This document shows, piece by piece, positions 8,003 through 15,986 of a stretch of 43,693 nucleotides of DNA (position 1 is its first letter; every line of letters begins with the position of its first letter). Source of the stretch: a virus. Made by a program: the position numbers and the translations under genes. Below the pieces are notes generated by a model that was given only the letters and a program-made list of their open reading frames with translations, was not told where the DNA came from and did no database searches. The DNA lies in the IMG/VR virus record IMGVR_UViG_3300048925_000245, positions 1 to 43,693 of that record, one strand, 5' to 3'.

Positions 8003-8664
8003 GCTACCTCCACAATTTGGGTAATGACTTCCCCTCCGGCAAATTCACGCTGCCCCTGCGTTGTAACACTGTCACCCCAGGGTAAATTTGCGTTCGTCTC
8101 TTCAACCGTGTCGTGAATAATTGTTAACTGCAACATATCCACGACGATGATCAAACCGCCTTCAGTCTCCTTATCGATCTCCGTTCTGGTGCTGGTTATG
8201 ATGCAGTTTTTATAAGATGCGCCTTTACTGGCCACCAAATCGAAGGTTTCATGGTTCCTCTGTATAGCCCGTAACTGCTCAAGGAGATTTTGAGAGCGAG
8301 TTGTTCCCTGGCTGTTCTGATAGACTGCCAGCCCCACACTGGCCGCAATACCTGATAGTGCAGCCGTGCGCCCAGACATTAGCGAAGCCGCTACGCCAGC
8401 AGTAAGCCCGCCTCCGATATCAACCAGAGGCTGTGCCAGTTCTTCCTGCTGGGCGATCAAACCCCTGTACCAGTTATCTGATACCCCTATTTCCATAGTG
8501 ATTTCCAGCGCCCTGGTCACCGCGTTATCTTGCGCGGTTTCAGCGGTTTCCAGTGGGAATTCACTTACGTCTGTACGCAGTTCGGTACTTTCTTTAAGGA
8601 GAGCATCAAAATAGAGGTTTCCGATCTGCGGCCTGTTTCGCGTAAACAGTCCTGTTATTGCCAT
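7999..8664 (-). CDS. Baseplate/tail hub-adaptor protein, family uncertain
   Basis: 221 residues. It follows the tape measure gene directly (one shared base at 8664) and precedes the plug gene with a 4-base overlap. The N-terminus (GLFTRNRPQIGNLYFDALLKES) resembles Dit-like N-terminal regions that connect tube to baseplate. A Gly/Ala-rich hydrophobic segment lies at about 82-117. The second half has a beta pattern (YKNCIITSTRTEIDKETEGGLIIVVDMLQ) seen in baseplate proteins of this type. Position and size argue for a tail-tube to baseplate adaptor. I do not recognise a precise family. Confidence 0.6.
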   Translation of the reverse strand: MAITGLFTRNRPQIGNLYFDALLKESTELRTDVSEFPLETAETAQDNAVTRALEITMEIGVSDNWYRGLIAQQEELAQPLVDIGGGLTAGVAASLMSGRTAALSGIAASVGLAVYQNSQGTTRSQNLLEQLRAIQRNHETFDLVASKGASYKNCIITSTRTEIDKETEGGLIIVVDMLQLTIIHDTVEETNANLPWGDSVTTQGQREFAGGEVITQIVEVA

Positions 8665-10301
8665 CAGAATTTGTCCGTTGAGAGGTGTGCTGTCGCCTGA
8701 CTGGTTTTATCCGATATTTGCCCGAAGACAAGATCAGCGACTTCATCAGCATTCGCGCCACTCGCATTGATAACGATATTGTTATTAGCGGTCACGGAAC
8801 GCGAACCAGCACTACCAGCATAGTTAGTTGGTTGAGGAATGCTGTTTGCGCTTGCGTAGTACCCTGCCAGTGCATTCTGTCCAGCAGATGAATTCAGGCC
8901 CGTCCAGACCTGCCCAAGTCCGTTAGCCGCTCCGGTGATGTTCCCGTTACGAATGTTATCGCCCTGTCCCGCACGCTGCGCCAGCCATAGAGCAACTTTA
9001 TCCTGGTTGGCTGGAGAGAAATCCATCGGGCCGAGTGCTTTCACCGCGTCGTCCCATGAACCAGCAGTTATTTGATAGCGGCCAGCAGCTGATGTGCGTG
9101 TGCCGTTGTGTTCAAAATACTGACGTGGGTGATCGCTATAATCGGAAAATTGACCACCTCCAAACAGGGTGTTGTACCCATTATTCGCATAGTTTGATGT
9201 CCCTTCCGCCTGAGAAATTAAGTTAAGGAAATCACTTTCATTTTTTGTTCTGCCGCCTCCCTCCAGTTGCTGAAGGTATTGTTCTTTCCAGTCGACCGTT
9301 CCGGAAGGGAGTGCCTTGCCTGGGTTTCTTTTCTGCCAGTTTTTTATAGGATCACTCATTGCCTGAGCGTCTTCTTTCTCCACAAAGGCATTTCCAGGAG
9401 CGATGATGCCGAGTATTGTTGCAATCACTGGGTTTGCTAATAACCCCCCACCAAAGGAAGTTGCAGCCTGCCTTCCAAATAAGGCACCTAAAGTTTTCCA
9501 GGCAACAGCGGTTCCGCCAATACCTGCCGCATAGCTGGCATATTTGACTTCATCTGGATACTTTTGCATTAAATCATTTATTATCGCAATAAAACTAGCA
9601 AGAGGACCAATAAGATCCTCACCAATTGCTTTTTTAAGATTTTCAAAATTCAACGATAAAACAGCCAATTCATCATTAAGCCTCTTTGCATTTTCTGAGA
9701 GAGCCGGATCTATTGCTTTATGCATTCTCTCAAATTGTTCGTTAATTTCCTTAAAGTCACTCACTCCAGTTTCAAGCAAGCGTGTAAGGGGATCATTATC
9801 ACCTAAACCAACACCACCCCGTAAAATGCGCTGCTGATCGGTGTTCATTCTGGAGTAGGACTCAACCAGATATTGAATAGCCTCTTGCCCACTCAGATTT
9901 GCAAATTGCTGTGGATTGAATGCCCCGTTCCAGTACGCCTGGTCATTTAGACGCCCTTCACGCGCAGCCTGCTGCAATGCTGGTATTTTTTGAACGATGG
10001 AATAAGCAGCCCCATCATCAGAGACACCAACCTTTTTCAAGGCAAACTGTAACCCTTCGATCTGCTTTGTAGTAAAGTTCGTAATCTTGCCTAGTCTTTC
10101 CAGCTCTTGAATTTTATTCGCCAGTCCAAATGTTGCCGAATTAAAACCTATACCAGCGCCAGCCGCAGCTCCTAACTGAACCAAACCGGATTTTAGTCCA
10201 TTTACCGTATTGGTCGCGGCTTTGAAACTCTTGTCATCTAAATCTATTCCAAGAGATACGAATAAACTATCAACGACATCAGATGCGTTTGCCTGTGACA
10301 T
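8664..10301 (-). CDS. Tape measure protein with lambda-R-like (GH104) transglycosylase domain
   Basis: 545 residues. Residues 1-300 are helical with a hydrophobic stretch (about 285-303), as in tape measure proteins that set tail length and enter the membrane at ejection. Residues about 355-480 match the lambda endolysin R fold: SQAEGTSN (E366 in the place of lambda's catalytic Glu), FGGGQFSDYSDHPRQYF, SAAGRYQIT and FSPANQDKVALW. The particle therefore carries a peptidoglycan-cutting domain for entry. At 545 residues it is short for a tape measure, predicting a short tail of roughly 80 nm by the usual 1.5 A per residue rule. The neighbouring tail chaperone with frameshift supports the role. 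Confidence 0.87.
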   Translation of the reverse strand: MSQANASDVVDSLFVSLGIDLDDKSFKAATNTVNGLKSGLVQLGAAAGAGIGFNSATFGLANKIQELERLGKITNFTTKQIEGLQFALKKVGVSDDGAAYSIVQKIPALQQAAREGRLNDQAYWNGAFNPQQFANLSGQEAIQYLVESYSRMNTDQQRILRGGVGLGDNDPLTRLLETGVSDFKEINEQFERMHKAIDPALSENAKRLNDELAVLSLNFENLKKAIGEDLIGPLASFIAIINDLMQKYPDEVKYASYAAGIGGTAVAWKTLGALFGRQAATSFGGGLLANPVIATILGIIAPGNAFVEKEDAQAMSDPIKNWQKRNPGKALPSGTVDWKEQYLQQLEGGGRTKNESDFLNLISQAEGTSNYANNGYNTLFGGGQFSDYSDHPRQYFEHNGTRTSAAGRYQITAGSWDDAVKALGPMDFSPANQDKVALWLAQRAGQGDNIRNGNITGAANGLGQVWTGLNSSAGQNALAGYYASANSIPQPTNYAGSAGSRSVTANNNIVINASGANADEVADLVFGQISDKTSQATAHLSTDKF

Positions 10302-10316
10302 TTTGACTCCATAAAA

Positions 10317-10336
10317 AAAACCGCCGAAGCGGTTTT
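10317..10336 (-). terminator. Rho-independent terminator of the superinfection gene
   Basis: Stem AAAACCGC / GCGGTTTT with loop CGAA, followed on the minus strand by a run of eight U. It closes the Imm-like cargo gene before the tape measure gene begins at 10301. Confidence 0.85.
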
Positions 10337-10344
10337 ATGTATAT

Positions 10345-10755
10345 TTAAAGCTCTCGTTGGCAGAATCTACATATCCTGGCCTCTATCTTTACTAACTCTG
10401 CACAATGCGGACAGGTTTTAGAAGTATAATTTTCTTTTAACCTCTCCTTTTTTAAGTTCGGTCCTGTAAAAGACCAAATAAAAGAGCCGATCCATCCGAT
10501 AGCCGTCCAGCCCAAAAATAAATTCAGCGCTAACACAGCTTTTTTATCTTTATGCCATCTATTAAACGCATTAATGGAAGGCAATAGATAGATCGCCAAT
10601 AAAAATAGAATAACAAGGATAGTTTCAACATTGCCGTTTATTTTATCTATATATAAATCTTTGAGCAGTAAAGCCGCTAAAGATAAACAAAAAAGAAGTA
10701 CGGCAATAAGAAATAAAGTAGATACGATATTTTTAAGCGACGCTTTAAAAGACAT
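10345..10755 (-). CDS. Superinfection-immunity (Imm) membrane protein with zinc ribbon
   Basis: 136 residues. Three hydrophobic spans are visible (about 11-31, 43-60, 74-97). The third contains LNLFLGWTAIGWIGSFIW, the hallmark of the T4 Imm-like superinfection family, which blocks DNA entry of a second phage at the inner membrane. A C-terminal zinc ribbon follows (C115-x2-C118, C129-x2-C132), as in many bacterial TM2/Imm-like hybrids. A GGAGG site precedes the ATG. With its own likely promoter and terminator between the tail chaperone and the tape measure gene, it looks like a moron, expressed from the prophage to protect the host. Confidence 0.82.
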   Translation of the reverse strand: MSFKASLKNIVSTLFLIAVLLFCLSLAALLLKDLYIDKINGNVETILVILFLLAIYLLPSINAFNRWHKDKKAVLALNLFLGWTAIGWIGSFIWSFTGPNLKKERLKENYTSKTCPHCAELVKIEARICRFCQREL

Positions 10756-10771
10756 ATATCCTCCATGAAAA

Positions 10772-10801
10772 AGAATATTGTCTCTTGAATTATCGGCCCA
10801 A
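10772..10801 (-). promoter_or_regulatory. Candidate promoter of the superinfection gene
   Basis: On the minus strand TTGGGC (10801-10796) and TATTCT (10777-10772) are 18 bases apart, about 20 bases upstream of the gene's ATG. This is a partial sigma70 match; it is supported mainly by the gene having its own terminator. Confidence 0.4.
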
Positions 10802-10831
10802 TCCTAAACAATAACTAAACGAGTGGTTTAT

Positions 10832-11382
10832 CTAAGCTTTAGCTTTCTCAGCAGCATCGTAAATGTCGTCCATAGCATCGTGCATCAACTGAATTTCCTC
10901 AAGGCTATAGGTGCCGTCAGTCATATCACTCCACTTAGCAAGAGGCGGGCAAAGCTGCCCCATACCCGTACAAGGACGCCATAAAAACCAGTCAACCCGC
11001 GTTACTTCGGTTCTGTCGGTTCGTCGGGGTTTTCGTCGCTGCTGAGATTCCAGAAAGGGCCAACATTCTCAGCAAGCGCACGCCCCAGAAGCAACAGGAA
11101 AAAATGGACCTGATCCTGAAAAAGATTTTCACTCAACGGCACATTATCCGAAGCACGTTTGAATTCACCTTTACGAATAACCAGTTCTTTAAGTCGCTCG
11201 AACGTCATGGTGTTTAACCCAGCGATGCCGGAAACGATCGTCATGTCTTTGACGTTTTTTGTAAGATAGGGGAGTAAACCGTTTTGTGTTGCAATGCTCA
11301 ACATCTCAACTTGATCACGCGCTGGCGCGGTATCACCCACATAAACTTCGTTATTAATCTGAATCTCAATTTTACGTGCCAT
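10832..11382 (-). CDS. Tail assembly chaperone, -1 frameshift (G-T type) product
   Basis: Slippery heptamer A-AAC-CCC at 11032-11026 in zero frame. A -1 slip joins 119 zero-frame codons to 64 further codons ending at TAG 10834-10832, giving 183 residues. The extension has the hallmark composition of chaperone T domains: VDWFLWRPCTGMGQL, then PPLAKWSDMTDGTYSLEEI and MHDAMDDIY. Those conserved-looking residues in a frame without its own start are strong support for recoding, as in lambda G/GT. The gene track would miss the extension. Confidence 0.85.
11002..11382 (-). CDS. Tail assembly chaperone, zero-frame product
   Basis: 126 residues (MARKIEIQINNEVYVGD start) with an AAGG site upstream. 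The gene lies just upstream of the tape measure region, the standard place for the gpG-like tail assembly chaperone that coats the tape measure protein while the tube polymerises. Middle residues (LKELVIRKGEF, FFLLLLGRALAEN) are helical. The C-terminus is acidic and Pro-rich (DENPDEPTEPK), as is common just before a frameshift site. A slippery A AAC CCC lies seven codons before the stop. Confidence 0.8.
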   Translation of the reverse strand: MARKIEIQINNEVYVGDTAPARDQVEMLSIATQNGLLPYLTKNVKDMTIVSGIAGLNTMTFERLKELVIRKGEFKRASDNVPLSENLFQDQVHFFLLLLGRALAENVGPFWNLSSDENPDEPTEPK

Positions 11383-11468
11383 TTGTTAGCCTTATATTTA
11401 ATGTGGTTATGCTCCATTATTCAGCACCCAGCGGTGCCTCGCTGGGCAACTGAAAATGAAGGATATTT

Positions 11469-11969
11469 ATGGAAATTGATTTATGCATGTGCAGGGCTTT
11501 GCTGGAGCGCTTGATGCAGAGTTACACCTCATTAGATACCGAGGAGTTGCAGGATGACTTGCTTGTAATTACGGGTAGCGACGAGCATTACATTTCTCAT
11601 ATAACTTACCTGTCAGAACATGGATTAGTTCAGGCAAATTTGAAGCGTGGCCATAACGCTTACGTGTTAGTGGCTCCTCCAGAAATAACAGCCAAAGGCC
11701 TCGACTTTATCCGTAAGGATGGTGGCCTTTCAGCCATGATTGATCGCTCTAACGTGAACTATCAGCTTCATGAAGCGCTACTTTCTGAGCTACTTCGTCA
11801 AATACAGAGGTCACACGAAAGTGTTCCCCGTAAAGAGGCATTGTCATCTCAGCTTCGAGCGCTTCCCGCCGAGACCATAAAACACCTGTACCTGAAATTT
11901 TTGGATCAGGGTGCTTCGAGTCTGCCGGACGTATTTCAGCTAATTCAAACTCTGCTCCGCCAGGGCTAA
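11469..11969 (+). CDS. Plus-strand cargo gene, DUF2513-like winged-helix protein
   Basis: 166 residues, opposite in direction to the late operon. AAGGA precedes the ATG by six bases. The N-terminal half (MEIDLCMCRALLERLM, YISHITYLSEHGLVQANL, PEITAKGLDFIRKDGG) fits the DUF2513-like winged-helix pattern. The second half (YQLHEALLSELLRQIQ, HLYLKFLDQGA) is helical. It starts divergently from the tail chaperone and its last 221 bases run antisense to the 120-residue tail gene. Likely a moron expressed in the lysogen; function unknown. Confidence 0.72.
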   Translation: MEIDLCMCRALLERLMQSYTSLDTEELQDDLLVITGSDEHYISHITYLSEHGLVQANLKRGHNAYVLVAPPEITAKGLDFIRKDGGLSAMIDRSNVNYQLHEALLSELLRQIQRSHESVPRKEALSSQLRALPAETIKHLYLKFLDQGASSLPDVFQLIQTLLRQG

Positions 11970-12111
11970 ATTCGTCACAGGGGCGGATCATAGTGAACCG
12001 CCCCCATCCAATATGTTTACCCAGGAAAAACCAGAAATCGAACATAACGTTGGCCTGAACAAACAGGCCATTTGGATGGAATACCATGCTGTGGATGCGA
12101 AATTGTTTCAT
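11749..12111 (-). CDS. Tail-module protein overlapped by an antisense gene
   Basis: 120 residues. GGGAGAG stands eight bases before the ATG, and the gene begins three bases after the preceding tail gene, so it fits the late operon. The sequence (FFLGKHIGWGRFTMIRPCDEFSPGG) is not a family I recognise. The 3' 221 bases are shared antisense with the plus-strand gene at 11469. The C-terminal 70 residues could therefore be constrained by two coding frames, or the real protein may once have ended differently. Confidence 0.6.
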   Translation of the reverse strand: MKQFRIHSMVFHPNGLFVQANVMFDFWFFLGKHIGWGRFTMIRPCDEFSPGGAEFELAEIRPADSKHPDPKISGTGVLWSRREALEAEMTMPLYGEHFRVTSVFDEVAQKVALHEADSSR

Positions 12112-12114
12112 CGC

Positions 12115-12384
12115 TTAAACTCTCCCGAGGCTCAATAAACCGGCAACCACATCATTGAAATGCTGCCCTAAATCTACCGTCTGCGTCAGCTCCATCATTC
12201 CATCCTTTCCTTCCGTGACTGAGGCTTTTGAAATAACAACATCGTCCATCAGTCGCTTCACCACGTTCCCATTGTTTTGAGACAAAGAGCCTGACTCACT
12301 GGCGAGTAAATTCAGGTAGTTCAGTTTGGTTTCAACCGGAGAGGTATCAAGAATGATACGGAAATTAATATGCTGCTGGTCCAT
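12115..12384 (-). CDS. Small tail protein after the tube gene
   Basis: 89 residues; the ATG overlaps the stop of the tube gene by one base. The content is helical with a Glu/Asp/Gln mix (VETKLNYLNLLASESGSLSQ). In contractile-tail phages a gene here is often a tail assembly or tube-associated protein. No family recognised. Confidence 0.65.
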   Translation of the reverse strand: MDQQHINFRIILDTSPVETKLNYLNLLASESGSLSQNNGNVVKRLMDDVVISKASVTEGKDGMMELTQTVDLGQHFNDVVAGLLSLGRV

Positions 12385-12788
12385 CAGGTCTCCTCACTGT
12401 CTGCAAATTCAAAGGTAAATGTCTCATCACTGGCGCTGGTTTTACCGCCACGGGTCATGCTTCCGCGTTGAGTCATCACCCCGTCAAACGCCGTGACGGT
12501 TTCATCCGTCCCCCGCTGGCGAAAGGTGAAGAAAAAATCCACGCCTGATTTTTCGATAGCGAGAAGCTGTCGGACCTGGTCGCATCCGGGGATTAGACTC
12601 ACTGATAAACGCTTTGGTCGGGTCGGCCCGTCGAGGCGGACAGACGTTTTGCCAATCCCGCGTTTCAGGGTCGCACGCGGATCGATATCTTCAATCGTGA
12701 TCGGCGGATCACTGTCGCCAAATTCATCAATGGGCAGTCCGTTAATGGTGAGGTCGGCGTGACTGGCACCGTAATTCTTCATTGTCAT
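12384..12788 (-). CDS. DUF3277 family tail tube protein
   Basis: 134 residues. It opens with MTMKNYGASHADLTINGLPI, and the middle contains IKRPKRL-like and VDFFFTFRQRGT segments, ending TFTFEFADSEE. This matches DUF3277, the tube partner of DUF3383 sheath proteins. The inner tube forms by polymerising around the tape measure. A GGAG site nine bases upstream supports the start, and the gene follows the sheath gene by six bases. Confidence 0.82.
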   Translation of the reverse strand: MTMKNYGASHADLTINGLPIDEFGDSDPPITIEDIDPRATLKRGIGKTSVRLDGPTRPKRLSVSLIPGCDQVRQLLAIEKSGVDFFFTFRQRGTDETVTAFDGVMTQRGSMTRGGKTSASDETFTFEFADSEET

Positions 12789-12794
12789 AATTCA

Positions 12795-14045
12795 TTACTC
12801 CACGGTTACATTCAGCTCGGCCACATGCCCAGCACGTGCCAGGATGACAAGAATTTTTGTCGGCGGGAATTCTCGTTTTCTGCGCTGGGCAGCGGTCAGC
12901 TTCAGCACATCCTCAGGGACAGAAAGTACGATATAGCCAAATTTGGCCGTTTTCTCCGCCCCCGTTTCCTCGTCAGTGTACGTTCCCTCACCCAGCACCC
13001 CGTTGTTATAAAAACGCTTCAGGGTGTCGTTCAGGACATTCAGTAGCCCCGCGTATCCTTTCGGGGTCAGCGGGCGTTTTGTCCCCACATTGGCGATATA
13101 GTTATACCCGTCCACCTGCAGGTGATTCTTCAGCACATCGATGTTGATCACATCATCGATAAATTCTCCGTAGGAGGACATCGAGACACTGTTAATTACG
13201 CGGCTCGTGTCTTTCTGCCCCGCCAGCTCAATCGGGGTAAAAAACACTGCCTTTTTCGCCTTCAGCGCACTGTAATGCGCCGTAAGAAGTTCATCTCCTT
13301 CTATTCCGGGCAGAACCTGATACTCAGCCGTAATCGCTGTGTTGAGGCCGCCAGGACGGAATTTAGCGAACGTGGCGGCAACCTGAACCATCGAGTGGGC
13401 CTGTGACGGGTCAGTTTCTACCGCTTCGGGCGCACGCCAGCCCACCAGCATATGCCGGTTCCCCTTTTTCGCCAGGCGAGACACGATATCGTTAGTCTCG
13501 TTCTGGTCGATCACTTCATCCTGTGTATTGGTGTACCAGACGGGGTGATCGGTCGTGTCGCTCCAGTCGCTCAGCACCATCAAATTTTCATCACTGAAAT
13601 CTTCAGTTTTGAAAAAGTAGTTGTAGCGCCAGGCGGCTTCGTTCGCTTTATTCACCGTCGCGATCAGGCTTTCATCTTCCGGATTTTTCATCCAGACGCT
13701 GAGCGAGGACGGTCGGGGGATTTGCGTAAAATAACGGGTGGCGATCAGATAAATTTCTGACTCTGTACCGAAATCTTTTCCGATATCCGTCGCGCCTGAA
13801 TAATCGCGGTACGTATCAACAGGAAAGGCTTCACCGCGTGACACAATCGGTACAGCTTCAGGTGTCAGTAATTCCCCATTTTCGGTCTGAAGCTTTTCCC
13901 CGCCCTCCGTAAGAATGGCGGGTTCGTCTTTCGGGAGATCTGACGCATCGGCAAAAACAAACGCCGTTGTGAAATCGGCGTACCCCAGGCCCGCCGCGCC
14001 GATAATTACGTTGACCGGAATAATATTATCTACTGAGTACGCCAT
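12795..14045 (-). CDS. DUF3383 family tail sheath protein
   Basis: 416 residues, at the normal size of this family. The N-terminus (YSVDNIIPVNVIIGAAGLGYADFTTAF) and the C-terminus (RRKREFPPTKILVILARAGH) follow the DUF3383 pattern. The contractile sheath surrounds the DUF3277 tube and drives it through the cell envelope. A GAGGAG site stands upstream of the ATG. It marks this phage as a myovirus. Confidence 0.88.
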   Translation of the reverse strand: MAYSVDNIIPVNVIIGAAGLGYADFTTAFVFADASDLPKDEPAILTEGGEKLQTENGELLTPEAVPIVSRGEAFPVDTYRDYSGATDIGKDFGTESEIYLIATRYFTQIPRPSSLSVWMKNPEDESLIATVNKANEAAWRYNYFFKTEDFSDENLMVLSDWSDTTDHPVWYTNTQDEVIDQNETNDIVSRLAKKGNRHMLVGWRAPEAVETDPSQAHSMVQVAATFAKFRPGGLNTAITAEYQVLPGIEGDELLTAHYSALKAKKAVFFTPIELAGQKDTSRVINSVSMSSYGEFIDDVINIDVLKNHLQVDGYNYIANVGTKRPLTPKGYAGLLNVLNDTLKRFYNNGVLGEGTYTDEETGAEKTAKFGYIVLSVPEDVLKLTAAQRRKREFPPTKILVILARAGHVAELNVTVE

Positions 14046-14051
14046 ACGGCT

Positions 14052-14591
14052 TTACTCCTCTGTGAAATGTTCGATTGAGAAACCCGCAGCGCGTAAAACC
14101 CTGCTGCTGACTTCGTGATCCACAAAAAGATGAATGTCGGCCTGCCAGCGTGGCTGGATGCCTGACTGAAAATGCGTGCTGAGATTGCGGGGGTTACTGA
14201 CGTAGCGAAAACCCAGTTTATTGAGGAACAAAAAATCACTGACATGGGAGCGAAAATTCGCATTATGAAACATCATGGCCGCCTGAGCTGCGCCCTCGTT
14301 GAAGAAGTTCACAGACAGCATTAGCTCCATTGACGAAACGGTGATTTCTTCCAGGTCCTGCCAGTTTTCCCCCAGAGACTCGTCGTAATCCTCCAGCGGA
14401 TCAATGTACCTAAGCCGTTGCGAAGGTTGTCCGTAAGCCCGGATGGGGACCGGATTATAGGTAGCATATAATCCGCCACCTTTAGGAGGTGCCCTTCCCT
14501 GGTCCGCCAGGATAATCCGGGGAGCGTTCACCCCCGTACAGACAGAGACCAGCTCCTGCAAAAGCGTGTGGAGTTCGCTTATCTCCCTCAT
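14052..14591 (-). CDS. Phage neck/tail terminator protein
   Basis: 179 residues. It lies between the head-completion genes and the sheath, and overlaps its upstream neighbour by four bases (ATGA). Residues such as LHTLLQELVSVCTGVNAPRI and PVPIRAYGQPSQRLRYI, plus a beta-rich end (QADIHLFVDHEVSSRVLRA), fit the neck terminator proteins (LIC_12616-like) of sal3-type myoviruses. These cap the tail and join it to the head. Confidence 0.72.
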   Translation of the reverse strand: MREISELHTLLQELVSVCTGVNAPRIILADQGRAPPKGGGLYATYNPVPIRAYGQPSQRLRYIDPLEDYDESLGENWQDLEEITVSSMELMLSVNFFNEGAAQAAMMFHNANFRSHVSDFLFLNKLGFRYVSNPRNLSTHFQSGIQPRWQADIHLFVDHEVSSRVLRAAGFSIEHFTEE

Positions 14592-15007
14592 GTGACCGGC
14601 TCCCTGATGACCTGAACGACAGCGCGGCAGAAATTACGCCACGGGCGATTGTCCGCAGTCATTATGCGCCAGCGCCGCATCACCACCCCGTCGCTGAATT
14701 CAAGCTGGTCGGTATACTCTCCGCTTTCATCCGGCATGAGATACGTTTTGCCGTCGTTAATATGGACCGTCCTGAAGTCACTGATGACCGCCACGCCTCC
14801 CTCACCAGTCAGCAGGTTTATTTCCCGCCATTTGCCAGGCTGGACGTTTACGCGCTTCAGCTCTACACGTTCGGTTTCTTTTTCCTCCCACGTTCCGCCA
14901 GGGCCGCTGTAATCCCCCTCCTTACGGATTAACCAGATGCCTCCCTCTATCTTTGATTTGAAGGTCGAATCAACATGGCCGCGCATGTCCAGCCCGTTCC
15001 CGTACAT
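14588..15007 (-). CDS. Head-tail joining/stopper-type protein
   Basis: 139 residues, beta-rich (GGIWLIRKEGDYSGPGGTW, VELKRVNVQPGKWRE, VVMRRWRIMTADNRPWR). Its place between the HK97-gp10-like and terminator genes suggests a head-closure or stopper role. No specific family is recognised. The start follows the upstream stop by three bases and its end overlaps the terminator gene by four. Confidence 0.6.
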   Translation of the reverse strand: MYGNGLDMRGHVDSTFKSKIEGGIWLIRKEGDYSGPGGTWEEKETERVELKRVNVQPGKWREINLLTGEGGVAVISDFRTVHINDGKTYLMPDESGEYTDQLEFSDGVVMRRWRIMTADNRPWRNFCRAVVQVIREPVT

Positions 15008-15009
15008 AC

Positions 15010-15477
15010 TCAGTCCTCCACAACATGGGTGATCGCGTTTTTCAGAATGCCTTTATCGATAAGCGGCGTGGCGGAGCCTTTGCGCTTAATCGTCGAAGGT
15101 GCGTTAGCAGGAGCAATCCCTGTTTCTATCGCCTCCTTGCAATAACCTGCAGCACGCGCCCCCATCTGATCCAGCATCTGAAAAGCGGATATTTCTCCCC
15201 GTGTTACCTGACGGGATAGCGAAGCGAACCCCTTTTTGATGTTGTCCACGTTCTGGCGTAGCGGCACGCGAAGAAATGAACGTTCAGGAATACGGCCGTC
15301 AGCAGAGCCAAACTCCTGAACGGCTCCGATAACGGCTAATGGTGCGCCGTCTTCATAAACGCCACTCCCTGCCGGCAGGCCAATCAGAACCCGCTTTTTA
15401 CTGGTCAGACGGTCCTGAATTTGCTTCAGCTTTTTCGCCAGCTTTTCCCCGCCGCGAACCTCTGAATTAATTTTCAT
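15010..15477 (-). CDS. HK97 gp10-like neck/tail-completion protein
   Basis: 155 residues with the typical pattern of this family: a helical N-terminus (GGEKLAKKLKQIQDRLTSKK), AVIGAVQEFG at about 48-57, PERSFLRVPLRQN, and a closing PLIDKGILKNAI before the end. These proteins complete the connector or tail end. The start overlaps the DUF4054 gene by four bases (ATGA). Confidence 0.85.
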   Translation of the reverse strand: MKINSEVRGGEKLAKKLKQIQDRLTSKKRVLIGLPAGSGVYEDGAPLAVIGAVQEFGSADGRIPERSFLRVPLRQNVDNIKKGFASLSRQVTRGEISAFQMLDQMGARAAGYCKEAIETGIAPANAPSTIKRKGSATPLIDKGILKNAITHVVED

Positions 15478-15941
15478 ACGATGGCTGGCCCCGCGCTGGC
15501 CCGACGCCGCAGGCGTAAAAACTCAACGCCGTACTGGGTCATAGGCAGATCACCGTTCAGAACCAGGTCATCCGTGCTTACCGATGGCACGGCAAAAGAG
15601 GTCGATTCATCACCAACACTCTTTGACGCCACCGCATAAAGCGCCCCTGCGTCCTCTTCCTCTTCGGCCCGCTTCCACATGAGTAGCCTGTGGGCTGCAT
15701 AGGCATACATCCCACGGGCTTTTATTGATGCGGTTTTGGCTCTGTACTTCCCCCAGCGTGGTCCCGTCTCTGCGTCAGCCTCTTCCAGAGCACGGATAAC
15801 AATGTCATCCGGCCACAGGTCGGGATTCGCAAAAGCGGGATAGTACGCGCGGAAGTTAGCCACGATCTGAGCCGTGATTTTTACAGAGTTTTTTCCGGAG
15901 GAAGGCATGACGGCAGAGGGAACAAAAAACTGATTAAACAT
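15474..15941 (-). CDS. DUF4054 family head-tail connector (adaptor) protein
   Basis: 155 residues. The start at 15941 has GGGAG eight bases upstream; earlier in-frame starts (15947, 15968) lie too near that site or inside the terminator hairpin. KITAQIVANFRAYYPAFANPDLWPDDIVIRALEEAD and MYAYAAHRLLMWKR match the helical DUF4054 head-tail adaptors that bind under the portal. Confidence 0.83.
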   Translation of the reverse strand: MFNQFFVPSAVMPSSGKNSVKITAQIVANFRAYYPAFANPDLWPDDIVIRALEEADAETGPRWGKYRAKTASIKARGMYAYAAHRLLMWKRAEEEEDAGALYAVASKSVGDESTSFAVPSVSTDDLVLNGDLPMTQYGVEFLRLRRRASAGPAIV

Positions 15942-15958
15942 CGGCATTTCTCCCAATA

Positions 15959-15986
15959 AAAAACCCACCGTCAGTGGTGGGTTTTA
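15959..15986 (-). terminator. Rho-independent terminator after the head gene block
   Basis: Stem AAACCCACC / GGTGGGTTT with loop GTCAGT, followed on the minus strand by a U-rich run. It overlaps the stop of the 103-residue gene and divides capsid genes from connector genes. Confidence 0.85.
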
